A stretch of DNA of 41,369 bases from Gallionella sp. (GTDB lineage Bacteria > Pseudomonadota > Gammaproteobacteria > Burkholderiales > Gallionellaceae), in NCBI GenBank assembly GCA_025350705.1, contig JANXXH010000130.1:1-41369 (forward strand), given 5' to 3'. Shown one piece after another: positions 10,647-20,077 of this stretch; within the stretch, counting starts at the first letter, position 1; each line of letters starts with the position of its first letter. A model generated the notes under the pieces. That model had not been told where the DNA came from. It searched no databases and saw only the letters and a list, made by a program, of their open reading frames with translations. Position numbers and translations under genes: made by a program.

Positions 10647-11963
10647 GTGTCAGGTGACGATTACGAGCAGTGCCAGAAATATTTCAAGAAGGCGCTCAGC
10701 AAGCAGAAAGAAAAGGATTTTGCCGCGGCCGAAAGTTTTTATAAACGCGCGCTCCGCTATGATCCCCTGCATCTTGATGCCAATTATTTGCTGGGCACGC
10801 TCTACGCGGAGCGGGGGGAGTTGGCGCAGGCATTGAAATACTTGCGGCAGGCGGCAGATATCAATCCGCGCTCGCACATGATCCAGAATAATCTCGGCAA
10901 CATTTACCAGATGTCTGGGCAATTCGACAAGGCGATAGCATGTTACCAGCGTGCGCTCGGCTTTGAGCCCAACATGCCCGAGGTGCAAAACAATCTGGGT
11001 AATATCTATAAGAATCAGGATCTGCTGGCCGAGGCTGAGGCATGTTACCGCCGCGCGCTTTTGTTGCGTCCGGATTTCGTCGAGGTCTACTGCAATCTCG
11101 GCAGCGTGCTGCGCCGCCTGAAAAAATTTCAGGAGGCGATTGAAAATTATCGCAAGGCGCTCGATCTGTCGCCTGCTTTCAAGGCGGCATTTGAGGGGTT
11201 GGGCATCTGCTACGCGGAGTTGGGTGAGCGTGATCAGGCGATCGCATGTTTCAACCGCTATCTGGAACTTGATCCGGGTGATAACAGCGAAGCGAAGCTG
11301 CGCTTGGCACAGTTGAATGCGGGTGAGATTCCCAAACGCTATCCGACAGCGGCGATGCTGACCACTTACGAAAAAAAGGCGCAAAACTGGGATACCGATA
11401 TTCAGCGCCCGGGGATGGAGTTCCTTGGCCCGCAGCATGTGCGTGAGATGCTGGAAGAATTGAAATTGCCGCAGGCGCGCAAACTTGATGTTCTGGATAT
11501 CGGCTGTGGCACGGGAATTTGCGGCGAATATTTGCGGGACTATGCCAAACATCTGGAAGGGGTCGATCTTTCTCCGCAAATGCTGGCGCAAGCAAAGAAA
11601 AAAGGCTATTACAATAAACTCGAGTGCGCAGATGCCGTGGGTTATATGCAGGGTTGCAAACGAAAGTTCGATTTGATCGTTGCATCGGGTGTGCTGATTT
11701 TGTTCAGCGATCTGACGCCGGTTTTTCAGGCTGTCGCACGTCTGTTAAAACCCGGCGGTGTTTTCGTCTTTACTTTGTATCGCAGCGAATCCGAAGCGGT
11801 GATGGTGCGTCACAACTTGCACTTTGCCCACAGCGCAGCCTATGTGCAGGAAGCGGCTCAAGCTGCTGATTTACAACTGGCCCTGCTTGAGCAGGAAGTG
11901 CATGAGTATGATCAAGGCGAGCCGCAGGCCGGTTGGGTCGGGGTATTGCGCAAAGCCGACTGA
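10647..11963 (+). CDS. TPR-repeat protein with C-terminal SAM-dependent methyltransferase domain
   Basis: Multiple 34-aa TPR units then LDVLDIGCGTGICGEYLRDYAKHLEGVDLSPQML (class I MTase motif I). Confidence 0.88.
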   Translation: MSGDDYEQCQKYFKKALSKQKEKDFAAAESFYKRALRYDPLHLDANYLLGTLYAERGELAQALKYLRQAADINPRSHMIQNNLGNIYQMSGQFDKAIACYQRALGFEPNMPEVQNNLGNIYKNQDLLAEAEACYRRALLLRPDFVEVYCNLGSVLRRLKKFQEAIENYRKALDLSPAFKAAFEGLGICYAELGERDQAIACFNRYLELDPGDNSEAKLRLAQLNAGEIPKRYPTAAMLTTYEKKAQNWDTDIQRPGMEFLGPQHVREMLEELKLPQARKLDVLDIGCGTGICGEYLRDYAKHLEGVDLSPQMLAQAKKKGYYNKLECADAVGYMQGCKRKFDLIVASGVLILFSDLTPVFQAVARLLKPGGVFVFTLYRSESEAVMVRHNLHFAHSAAYVQEAAQAADLQLALLEQEVHEYDQGEPQAGWVGVLRKAD

Positions 11964-11979
11964 AGCCGGGGTTGCGGCA

Positions 11980-13626
11980 TTACTTGGTGTTCACCTGCCG
12001 GTACAACCGGAAGTGCTCGCCCTTATCCCCTTTGCGGCTTCCCTCCCAGATTTTTTCCCAACGCGTTTCGTCGAGCAGTGGTTTGGATAGTTTGTCGCCC
12101 TGGATCAGGCGCAGATCACAACGATGTTTGTAGTCGTTCTGGGCGATGATATTGCCGAAATAATCCAGCATGGCGCGTTGCCCGTCGCCCAGATTTTCGC
12201 CTGCGACACATTGGTAATGTTTAGGCAGGGCTTGTTTCAGCGCGACGACCATGGAGCGGTAGCTTTTTCCGCTGTCCAGCCAGGGCAGCCACAGCGTCAT
12301 CGCGAGTATCCAGATCAGCGTGACGCCGGATGCCCAATTTAAAGTTGCACGGCGCATCGAACGTCCGACACGCCATACCACTACGACCCACATCACGGTG
12401 GCGATGATCGCGATGACGAATGGTGCAGTGTGCAATTCCGGCTCGAAGCCCGGCTGAAAATCTTTTAGCCAATGTGTGATCTTGGCCTGGTTATCCAAAA
12501 GCAAGCCCCCCCAACCCCACCACATCAAGATAGCGAGTAGCGCGAAAGTCATGATCCCGAACCAGTCCAGCGCGTTGGCGGCACCGCGTTTCAGCATGGA
12601 TAATGAGGCGGTTGCCAACAGCGTGATCGGTAGCAGCATCGGCAACGCGAATACCTCCTCGGTGTTGATCGCCAGGCTGAGGGTGACAAGCATCACTGTG
12701 AAACTGACCAGAGGCAATTGCAAATCGTCGCGCTGCGAAAGGCGTTTTCGCGTCTTCCATACTACCCAGGCGGCCAGCGGCAGGGCAGGCCACGCAAGCC
12801 ATGGCAAGTTCTCCAGATAGTAAAAGAGATTTTTTCCCGGCACGGTTTTCACGTAGCTGATCCAGTAACCGATATTGCGCGTCCATGCCCAGTCTGCGAA
12901 CAGTTGCGGGGAGTGTTGATACAGCAGCAGCGGCCAGACGGTCAGCCAGGGCAGGGCAAACAGGACGGCGGTGGCAATGCTGAGATAATAATAACGCTTG
13001 CGCCAATCTTGAAACAGCAACGGCAAGCTGGCCGCGATCAGCACGAACAGTATCGGCGAGATAAAGCCCTTGGACATGAAGCCGATCCCCATGCCCGTGC
13101 CTATCCATATGCCGGCGCGCAGGAAGCGCTCCTGGCTCAGGGAAAATCCGTACAGCATCATCGCGCAACCGGTCAGCAATGCCAGGTCGGCAATCATTTC
13201 GTGCGCGCGCACCAGTATACCGAGGCAACCGATCAGGATGATCGCCGCAGCCCAGCCGCGATTTTCGCCATACAACTTGCGGCCTGCAAGTCCGATGAAC
13301 AATAGTGTCAGCGCGGAGTAAAAACCACTGGCAAGGCGAGCGCCATCATGCAATGGCAGCCAAGGCGAGAATAGTTTTGCAAATAACGCGGCAGTCCAAT
13401 AGAACAGTGGTGGCTTGCCCATAAAGGGTTCACCGGCCAGCGTGGGTACTAACCAATCGCCATTTTGCAGCATCGAATATATCAGCCCGAAGCTGACCGC
13501 ATCATCCGATTTCCAGGGGTCATGCCCGACCAACCCGGTGCCCAACCAAATCAAGTATAACAGCCCGAGCAGCACTGCCTTGAGGGGAGTGATCGGGTGG
13601 GGATCGGTGGGTTTGATAAAATACAT
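11980..13626 (-). CDS. ArnT/PMT-type membrane glycosyltransferase (GT-C)
   Basis: Polytopic protein, GHDPWKSDDAVSFGLIYSMLQNGDWLVPTLAGEPFMGKPPLFYWTAALFAKLFSPW N-terminal GT83-like region. Confidence 0.85.
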   Translation of the reverse strand: MYFIKPTDPHPITPLKAVLLGLLYLIWLGTGLVGHDPWKSDDAVSFGLIYSMLQNGDWLVPTLAGEPFMGKPPLFYWTAALFAKLFSPWLPLHDGARLASGFYSALTLLFIGLAGRKLYGENRGWAAAIILIGCLGILVRAHEMIADLALLTGCAMMLYGFSLSQERFLRAGIWIGTGMGIGFMSKGFISPILFVLIAASLPLLFQDWRKRYYYLSIATAVLFALPWLTVWPLLLYQHSPQLFADWAWTRNIGYWISYVKTVPGKNLFYYLENLPWLAWPALPLAAWVVWKTRKRLSQRDDLQLPLVSFTVMLVTLSLAINTEEVFALPMLLPITLLATASLSMLKRGAANALDWFGIMTFALLAILMWWGWGGLLLDNQAKITHWLKDFQPGFEPELHTAPFVIAIIATVMWVVVVWRVGRSMRRATLNWASGVTLIWILAMTLWLPWLDSGKSYRSMVVALKQALPKHYQCVAGENLGDGQRAMLDYFGNIIAQNDYKHRCDLRLIQGDKLSKPLLDETRWEKIWEGSRKGDKGEHFRLYRQVNTK

Positions 13627-13686
13627 ATATCAGCTTACCTTAAATCCGATGCCAAATCGCCTGGAAAGGAATTGTCGCCGCAAATA

Positions 13687-13711
13687 AAAAAGGCAGCAAA
13701 CGCTGCCTTTT
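13687..13711 (-). terminator. Rho-independent terminator downstream of rpmE
   Basis: aaaaggcagc-aaac-gctgcctttt perfect 10-bp stem with T-run on the minus strand. Confidence 0.85.
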
Positions 13712-13766
13712 GATGGAACTGCCATTCCGCTTAGCAATCGCTGAACAATTGCCAAATAACCAATTA

Positions 13767-13982
13767 TTACGCCGCAGCCTTGGTGCCATACTTCTGGCGG
13801 AACTTGTCGATACGACCAGCGGTATCAACGATCTTTTGTGTGCCGGTGTAGAACGGGTGGCACTCGGAACAAACTTCAATGTTGAGCGATGGCTTGCCCA
13901 TAACGGACTTGGTCTTGAAACTGTTTCCGCAACTGCATGTCACGGTGATTTCCTGATATGTTGGGTGTATATCTGCTTTCAT
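13767..13982 (-). CDS. rpmE: 50S ribosomal protein L31 (Cys-containing, C+ type)
   Basis: [26 protein letters not shown]...[24 protein letters not shown]; internal Met chosen as start. Confidence 0.95.
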   Translation of the reverse strand: MKADIHPTYQEITVTCSCGNSFKTKSVMGKPSLNIEVCSECHPFYTGTQKIVDTAGRIDKFRQKYGTKAAA

Positions 13983-14192
13983 TTTCTTTCCTTGCGAGTA
14001 GTTTAGTGCGGCGGGTGTACGCACTCAGGTGTTGCATAAGGGGGCGCATTATCCATTAAAACAGGGGAGTGCGCAAATTTTTATATGCTTGCTAACGTTG
14101 TGAAGAATCCTTGCGGTATGGTCGGGTGCTAGTCCTAAAGTCCTGCATCACATACACTCTACATGGTGAATGAATTTCAAGGATCGAAAAAT

Positions 14193-15464
14193 ATGACTAC
14201 ACTGAGTCGCAGTGATTACCAGACGCTGACGCTGGCCGCGTTGGGCGGTGCACTGGAGTTTTACGATTTCATCATCTTTGTGTTCTTCGCGGTGGTGATC
14301 GGGAAGTTGTTCTTTCCGCCCGATATACCTGACTGGCTGCGCCAGTTGCAGACCTACGGAATCTTTGCCGTAGGTTATCTGGCGCGTCCGCTGGGCGGTA
14401 TCGTCATGGCGCATTTCGGCGATCTGCTGGGGCGCAAGCGCATGTTCATGTTGAGCATCTTTTTAATGTCTGTGCCGACGCTGGCCATAGGCTTGCTGCC
14501 AACCTATGCCGTGATCGGCATCTGGGCGCCGATTTTATTGCTCGCCTTGCGCGTGTTGCAGGGCGCGGCGATCGGCGGCGAGGTGCCGGGTGCCTGGGTG
14601 TTCGTCTCCGAGCATGTGCCGCCGCGCCGTGTCGGCTTCGCCTGCGGCACGTTGACCGCAGGACTGACTGGCGGCATCCTGCTCGGTTCGCTGGTGGCGA
14701 CCGCGATCAACAAGTTGTATGCGCCTGCCGAGTTGCTCACCGAAGGTTGGCGCGTGCCGTTTATCATCGGCGGACTTTTCGGCTTGATGTCGGCCTGGTT
14801 GCGCCAGTGGCTGCACGAAACGCCGGTGTTCAAAGAGATGCAGGCACGGCAAACGTTGGCTGACGAGTTGCCGTTGAAGACGGTGATACGCGCACATCGT
14901 CCGGCGGTGATCCTGACGATGCTGATGACCTGGCTTCTGTCCGCCGCGATCGTGGTGATGATATTGATGACCCCGACGCTGGTGCAAAAGCTCTATGCCA
15001 TTCCTGCTGCGGTTGCGTTGCAGGCGAACAGTATCGCGACCTTGTTTCTGAGTCTAGGCTGCGTGGCGTTCGGCGCGCTGGCCGATCGATATGGCGCGGG
15101 ACGAGTGCTGGTGGCCGGTTGTGCGATGCTGGGCATCACATCATGGTTGTTCTACCAGCAGATGGAAGTCGCGCCGCAAAACATCAACGGCCTGTATGCC
15201 CTGTGCGGATTCTTTGTCGGCGTGATCGGCGTGCTACCGAGCGTCGCGGTTAAGTCGTTTCCGCCGGTGGTGAGATTCTCCGGATTATCGTTTTCCTACA
15301 ACGTGGCTTATGCGGTGTTCGGCGGATTGACACCGGTTGCGGTGAGCATGCTGCTGCCGCTCGATCCTTTGGCCCCGGCACATTATGTGGTGGTGTTGAG
15401 TGCGGTGGGAATGATGATAGGGATATATTTGTGGCGGAAAGACCAGGCAGTGAGGCACGGATAA
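14193..15464 (+). CDS. MFS transporter, MHS (metabolite:H+ symporter) family
   Basis: GALEFYDFIIFVFFAVVIGKLFFP; RPLGGIVMAHFGDLLGRKRMFMLSIFLMSVPT; 12-TM-like; internal ATG 14193 preferred. Confidence 0.85.
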   Translation: MTTLSRSDYQTLTLAALGGALEFYDFIIFVFFAVVIGKLFFPPDIPDWLRQLQTYGIFAVGYLARPLGGIVMAHFGDLLGRKRMFMLSIFLMSVPTLAIGLLPTYAVIGIWAPILLLALRVLQGAAIGGEVPGAWVFVSEHVPPRRVGFACGTLTAGLTGGILLGSLVATAINKLYAPAELLTEGWRVPFIIGGLFGLMSAWLRQWLHETPVFKEMQARQTLADELPLKTVIRAHRPAVILTMLMTWLLSAAIVVMILMTPTLVQKLYAIPAAVALQANSIATLFLSLGCVAFGALADRYGAGRVLVAGCAMLGITSWLFYQQMEVAPQNINGLYALCGFFVGVIGVLPSVAVKSFPPVVRFSGLSFSYNVAYAVFGGLTPVAVSMLLPLDPLAPAHYVVVLSAVGMMIGIYLWRKDQAVRHG

Positions 15465-15519
15465 AATATTTTATGCGACAATGCGCGCCGCACCGCGAGC
15501 CAACTTTTCAGGATAGAAA

Positions 15520-16488
15520 GTGTTTATAGAGAATCTCAAGCAATTACTCGCCGCAGATATGGCTGCGGTGGATCAAGTGATACGCACACGGCTGCACTCG
15601 GAAGTGTTGCTGGTCAATCAGGTGGGTGAATACATCGTCAACAGCGGCGGCAAGCGCTTGCGCCCGGCTCTGGTGGTGTTGTCTGCCCAAGCATTCGGTT
15701 ATCAGGGCAAGCAGCATCACGATCTGGCTGCTGTCGTGGAATTCATCCATACCGCGACGCTGTTACACGATGATGTGGTGGATGAATCCGAGATGCGCCG
15801 CGGACGGGCTACCGCCAGTGCGCTGTTCGGCAATGCAGCCAGCGTGCTGGTAGGCGATTTTCTGTATTCGCGAGCTTTTCAGATGATGGTCGAAGTAGGC
15901 GAGATGCGCGTGATGGAAATTTTGGCCGATGCGACCAACACCATTGCCGAGGGCGAGGTATTGCAATTGCTCAACTGCCACGATGCCGATGTGGATGTCG
16001 ACAACTATATGCGCGTGATCCATTGCAAGACTGCAAAGCTGTTCGAGGCTGCGATGCGCCTTGGTGCGATCCTGGGCAAAGTCGGTGCTGCGGAAGAACA
16101 GGCTGTGGCCGAATACGGCATGCATCTGGGCACTGCATTCCAGTTGGTGGATGATGTGCTGGATTATTCTGCCGATGAACTGCAAACCGGCAAACATCTG
16201 GGGGACGATCTCGCCGAAGGCAAACCGACGCTACCGTTGATCTATGCGATGCAGCACGGCTCTGGTGAACAGGCTGCCGTGGTGCGCAGCGCGATTGAGC
16301 AGGGTGATGTCGGAAAGTTCGTCGAAGTGTTGCAAATCGTCCGCGCCACCGGCGCACTGGATTTCACCCGCCGGCAAGCGATGCGCGAAGCCGAGGCTGC
16401 GTGTGCCGCCATTGCAGGGTTGGCCGATTCAAAATACAAAAAGTGTCTGCTAGAATTGGCGCACTTTGCCGCGACGCGACAGTTCTAG
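15520..16488 (+). CDS. ispB: Octaprenyl diphosphate synthase
   Basis: Polyprenyl synthetase motifs LLHDDVVDESEMRRGRAT and LVDDVLDYSAD; GKRLRPALVVL. Confidence 0.92.
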   Translation: MFIENLKQLLAADMAAVDQVIRTRLHSEVLLVNQVGEYIVNSGGKRLRPALVVLSAQAFGYQGKQHHDLAAVVEFIHTATLLHDDVVDESEMRRGRATASALFGNAASVLVGDFLYSRAFQMMVEVGEMRVMEILADATNTIAEGEVLQLLNCHDADVDVDNYMRVIHCKTAKLFEAAMRLGAILGKVGAAEEQAVAEYGMHLGTAFQLVDDVLDYSADELQTGKHLGDDLAEGKPTLPLIYAMQHGSGEQAAVVRSAIEQGDVGKFVEVLQIVRATGALDFTRRQAMREAEAACAAIAGLADSKYKKCLLELAHFAATRQF

Positions 16489-16500
16489 AGTGTTAAGTTT

Positions 16501-16703
16501 GTTTGAAGCTGCAAAAACCGTAGCGAGCGGTTCGAGAGCAAGGCGCACGGAGCTCTGCATGGCCATTCGACTAAGCTGGCAAAAAACGCCAGTCAAGTCG
16601 CTGGTCAGCGCAACGACCGAGGCATACCTCATTGATAGACGAGGAGTGAGCACCGCGCAACGCAGCTATCGAACCGCGCAGTAGGTTTGTGCAGCATCAA
16701 AAA

Positions 16704-16704
<1 letters not shown>
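16501..16704. repeat. Imperfect long palindrome between ispB and tRNA-Pro
   Basis: Left arm gtttgaagctgcaaaaaccgtagcgagcggttcgagagc resembles the reverse complement of the right arm (gtttttgatgctgcacaaacctactgcgcggttcgatagc); internal ctggcaaaaaacgccag hairpin. Confidence 0.7.
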
Positions 16705-16779
<75 letters not shown>

Positions 16780-16796
16780 CTCAAGGTCGATTTTTA

Positions 16797-16937
16797 GGGC
16801 GCTTCTAAAAATTCAAAGTTCTAGGCAAGACAAGGCGAGAGCAAAAAATTGCGACGCGGCATATATTTTATATGTAAGGAGCAATTTTTTGTGAGCAACG
16901 CTGTATTGCGACGAAATTTGGATTTTTAAAAGTGCCC
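16797..16937. repeat. Imperfect palindromic interspersed repeat, full copy (~141 bp)
   Basis: Left half gggcgcttctaaaaattcaaag... versus reverse complement of right half gggcacttttaaaaatccaaat...; related half copy at 31953-32020. Confidence 0.8.
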
Positions 16938-16938
16938 T

Positions 16939-17583
16939 TCAAAGCGGCGCAAGAATAAGCAACACGCGATAAGGCCCATGCGCGCCCAGCGTGACGGTCT
17001 GCTCGATATCGGCGGTGCGCGAAGGCCCGGAGATAAAATTGACCGCGCGCGGCGGCTGTTTGAATTCCTTGCGCATCAGATCCCAGGCATCTTCCATCGT
17101 GGCGACGATACGGCGCGGATCGAGAACGGACACATGAGTTTCGGGTAACAAACTGGTAGTCGCTGGCGTATCGGCTCCTGACAGCATCATCAAGGTGCCT
17201 GTCTCCGCAATCGCGCAAAATGCACCAGTCACGCCAATCAAGTCATGATTTTTTGCCGGGCGTGATTGCATGTCCAATCCGGCAGCACTCCACGGCAACC
17301 CGGCCAGCGATGGCCAGCATACGCCGCTATTCGGCAACTTTCTTTCGCTCAAATAAATCGCCAGCAGCTTCGGTACTTCCATCTTGTCACTGGTCCCCCG
17401 CACATCGCTGGAGAGTTTGAGCGCGCGCTCCTTGAACTGTGCAAGCAAATTTTCCGGTGCAGACGGCATTGGTCCGCGCGGGTGTTGCGCGAGATGGTTG
17501 TTGATACTTTCTGTGGGCGTACGCAGCGCCGCATTTGATTGCGCGCTGCGTATCTTGCCGAGTATTTTTTCGCGCGCGTTCAT
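16939..17583 (-). CDS. lutC: LUD-domain lactate utilization protein C
   Basis: LUD domain (GVTGAFCAIAETGTLMMLSG...ETHVSVLDPRRIVATMEDAW...ISGPSRTADIEQTVTLGAHGP); adjacent to LutB/LutA-like genes. Confidence 0.88.
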   Translation of the reverse strand: MNAREKILGKIRSAQSNAALRTPTESINNHLAQHPRGPMPSAPENLLAQFKERALKLSSDVRGTSDKMEVPKLLAIYLSERKLPNSGVCWPSLAGLPWSAAGLDMQSRPAKNHDLIGVTGAFCAIAETGTLMMLSGADTPATTSLLPETHVSVLDPRRIVATMEDAWDLMRKEFKQPPRAVNFISGPSRTADIEQTVTLGAHGPYRVLLILAPL

Positions 17584-18986
17584 TTGTGCGCCCCACGTTT
17601 ATACAACTCACGGAATGTCATACCTGATGGCGCAGGGAAGTCGCGACCATCCGTCCAGCCGCGTGCGCCCGGCAGCGTGTGCAATAATTTTTCTTTGCCG
17701 CCCATCGCGCGCATCATGCGCACGCCGATTTTAGTTGCAAGAGCATACAAGTTCGGGCGCAGCGCCAGCCATGCCCATGCCTTGAGCATGAAAGTTTCCT
17801 GGCGAGATTTCATGCCGAGCTGCATTTGTTTTTCGCGCAGCTTGCGCAACAGATCGGGCAGTGGAATCTTTACCGGGCACACTACCGCACAGGCACCGCA
17901 CAAGGTCGAAGCATTGGGCAGGTCGGGCGATTTCTCCAGGCCAGACAATAGCGGCGTCAGTATCGAGCCCATCGGGCCGGGATAGACCCAGCCATAAGCA
18001 TGGCCGCCGATATTCTGGTACACCGGGCAATGGTTCATGCACGCGCCGCAGCGTATGCAGCGCAACATCTCCTGCATTTCTCCGCCAATGAGGCTGCTGC
18101 GGCCATTGTCGAGCAGGATGATGTGGAAGTGTTCCGGGCCGTCATGATCTTCTTTATTTTTGTTACCGGTCAGCACCGACACATAGTTGGTGATCGACTG
18201 CCCGGTGGCCGAGCGGGGCAGCAGGCGCAGCAGTGTGGTCACGTCTTCCAGCGTAGGCACCACTTTCTCGATGCCGGTGATCGCGACGTGCACGCGCGGC
18301 AGCGTCGTCACCAGCCGCCCGTTGCCTTCATTGGTGACGATCAGCACCGAGCCAGTTTCGGCCACTAAAAAATTAGCTCCCGAGATGCCCATGTCTGCGT
18401 TCAAAAAGGCGGGGCGCAGGATTTCACGCGCCTCGCGGCACAGTTCGGCGATACCTGTCTTGCGCGGCAACTGATGTTTCTCCGCGAACAGATCGGAAAT
18501 TTCTTCCTTGTTCTTGTGTACCACGGGAGCCACGATGTGCGACGGCGCTTCGTGTGCGAGCTGCAAAATATATTCGCCGAGGTCGGTCTCCATCACTGAA
18601 ACGCCCGCCTGTTCCAGCGCGTCGTTCAGCCCGCACTCTTCGCTGACCATGGACTTGGATTTGGCCGCTGTTTTTACGCCGTGCTGGGCGGCGATCTCGG
18701 CGATGATGCGGTTGACGTCATCGCCTGTCTCAGCCCAATGCACGATCGCACCGCGCGCAGTTGCCTGTTGCTCGAAGTGAAGCAGCCAGTGTTCAAGATC
18801 GTTCAACACTCGGTCGCGTATTGCTGCAGCTGCAGTGCGCGTTTCTTGCAGATCGTGAATCTCGCTGATGACCGCAGAGCGGCCTTCGACAAAACGTGAC
18901 TGCAAACGCGACAGAGCGTCCTGGAGTTTGACGTCGGCCAGTTTGATGGTGACCTGTTTTTTGAATTGGAGGGAAGTGTTTTGCAT
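17580..18986 (-). CDS. lutB: Lactate utilization iron-sulfur protein B (LutB/LldF)
   Basis: LUD domain plus two 4Fe-4S motifs CIRCGACMNHCPVY and CGACAVVCPVKIPLP. Confidence 0.92.
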   Translation of the reverse strand: MQNTSLQFKKQVTIKLADVKLQDALSRLQSRFVEGRSAVISEIHDLQETRTAAAAIRDRVLNDLEHWLLHFEQQATARGAIVHWAETGDDVNRIIAEIAAQHGVKTAAKSKSMVSEECGLNDALEQAGVSVMETDLGEYILQLAHEAPSHIVAPVVHKNKEEISDLFAEKHQLPRKTGIAELCREAREILRPAFLNADMGISGANFLVAETGSVLIVTNEGNGRLVTTLPRVHVAITGIEKVVPTLEDVTTLLRLLPRSATGQSITNYVSVLTGNKNKEDHDGPEHFHIILLDNGRSSLIGGEMQEMLRCIRCGACMNHCPVYQNIGGHAYGWVYPGPMGSILTPLLSGLEKSPDLPNASTLCGACAVVCPVKIPLPDLLRKLREKQMQLGMKSRQETFMLKAWAWLALRPNLYALATKIGVRMMRAMGGKEKLLHTLPGARGWTDGRDFPAPSGMTFRELYKRGAHK

Positions 18987-19726
18987 TACTGCATTTCATC
19001 CGTATCAATGCCGGACAATACCTCGGCCACATGCAGCACACGTGTGGTGTGATCGCCATTGCGGCGCAGACGGCCTTCGATATTCAGCAAACAGCCAAGG
19101 TCGCCGCCGACGATCGCACCGGCATGGGTCGCGGTGATGTGCTGGCATTTGTTGTCCGCCATGCGCGTCGACAGTTCTCCGTACTTGACCGAGAACGTGC
19201 CGCCGAAGCCGCAACAGGTGGTCGATTCCACCATCTCATGCAAATTGACACCTGGCATCTTCGCCAGCAGCGCGCGCGGTTGTTTGTAGACGTCAAGTTC
19301 GCGCAGGCCGGAGCAGGAATCATGATAGGTCAGCGTGCCTTTGAAGTTGCCGGGTACTTTTTCCAGCTTGGCGATCTTGACCAGAAAGTCGGTCAACTCG
19401 TAGGTGCGCTGGCCCAACGCCGTGATCCTTTCCAGCAGTACCGGGTCGTCTTTGAAAAGATCGGGGTAATGCACGCGTATCATCCCGGCGCAGGAGCCGG
19501 AAGGCAGAACCACATAGTCGAACGCTTCGAATTCGGCGAGGAACTTCAGTGCCATCGCCTCGGCGGATTTGCGGTCGCCCGAGTTGTAGCCGGGTTGGCC
19601 GCAACAGGTTTGCAGCTCGGGCACGACTACTTCGCAACCGGCGGCTTCCAGCAACTTGATGGTGGCAAAGCCTATGCGCGGACGCATGGAGTCGACCAGG
19701 CAAGTGACGAACAATCCTACGCGCAT
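18986..19726 (-). CDS. lutA: Lactate utilization protein A (LutA/LldE), CCG-domain Fe-S oxidoreductase
   Basis: Cysteine-rich motifs (ELQTCCGQPGYNSG; YHDSCSGLRELDVYKQPRALL; STTCCGFGGTFSVKYGELS). Confidence 0.92.
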   Translation of the reverse strand: MRVGLFVTCLVDSMRPRIGFATIKLLEAAGCEVVVPELQTCCGQPGYNSGDRKSAEAMALKFLAEFEAFDYVVLPSGSCAGMIRVHYPDLFKDDPVLLERITALGQRTYELTDFLVKIAKLEKVPGNFKGTLTYHDSCSGLRELDVYKQPRALLAKMPGVNLHEMVESTTCCGFGGTFSVKYGELSTRMADNKCQHITATHAGAIVGGDLGCLLNIEGRLRRNGDHTTRVLHVAEVLSGIDTDEMQ

Positions 19727-20077
19727 TGATTTTCTCCAGAGGTGCTATCGCAATGCTGTGCAATTATACGCTCGCAGAATCGCACATATTTAAGACTCGA
19801 ACTCGACAGACCTGACCAGTTCATCGCATGTATTTAGAAAGCATAGATTTATCGGTAACGGGTCTTCGTGTTCCTGAATTATTAATGATTAAATCCAAAC
19901 TGCGAGAAAGTCGTTTTCCCCAAGTGTAGCCTATGACGTGTGTCTGCACTTTACTTTTTCCAACAGAGGGCGATCAGTTCAGGCGAATAGTTTTGAGCAA
20001 CTTTAAAGGCCGATATTATTTGCGGACAAGTTCTTGATCCGCAGTCTACAAGTTGGTGAGTGAAGACTTGAAGTCTG

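Noticed and set aside
10650-11591. 313-aa minus-strand ORF opposite the TPR-methyltransferase
   Set aside because: Shadow of a repetitive coding sequence; repetitive translation with no recognisable domain.
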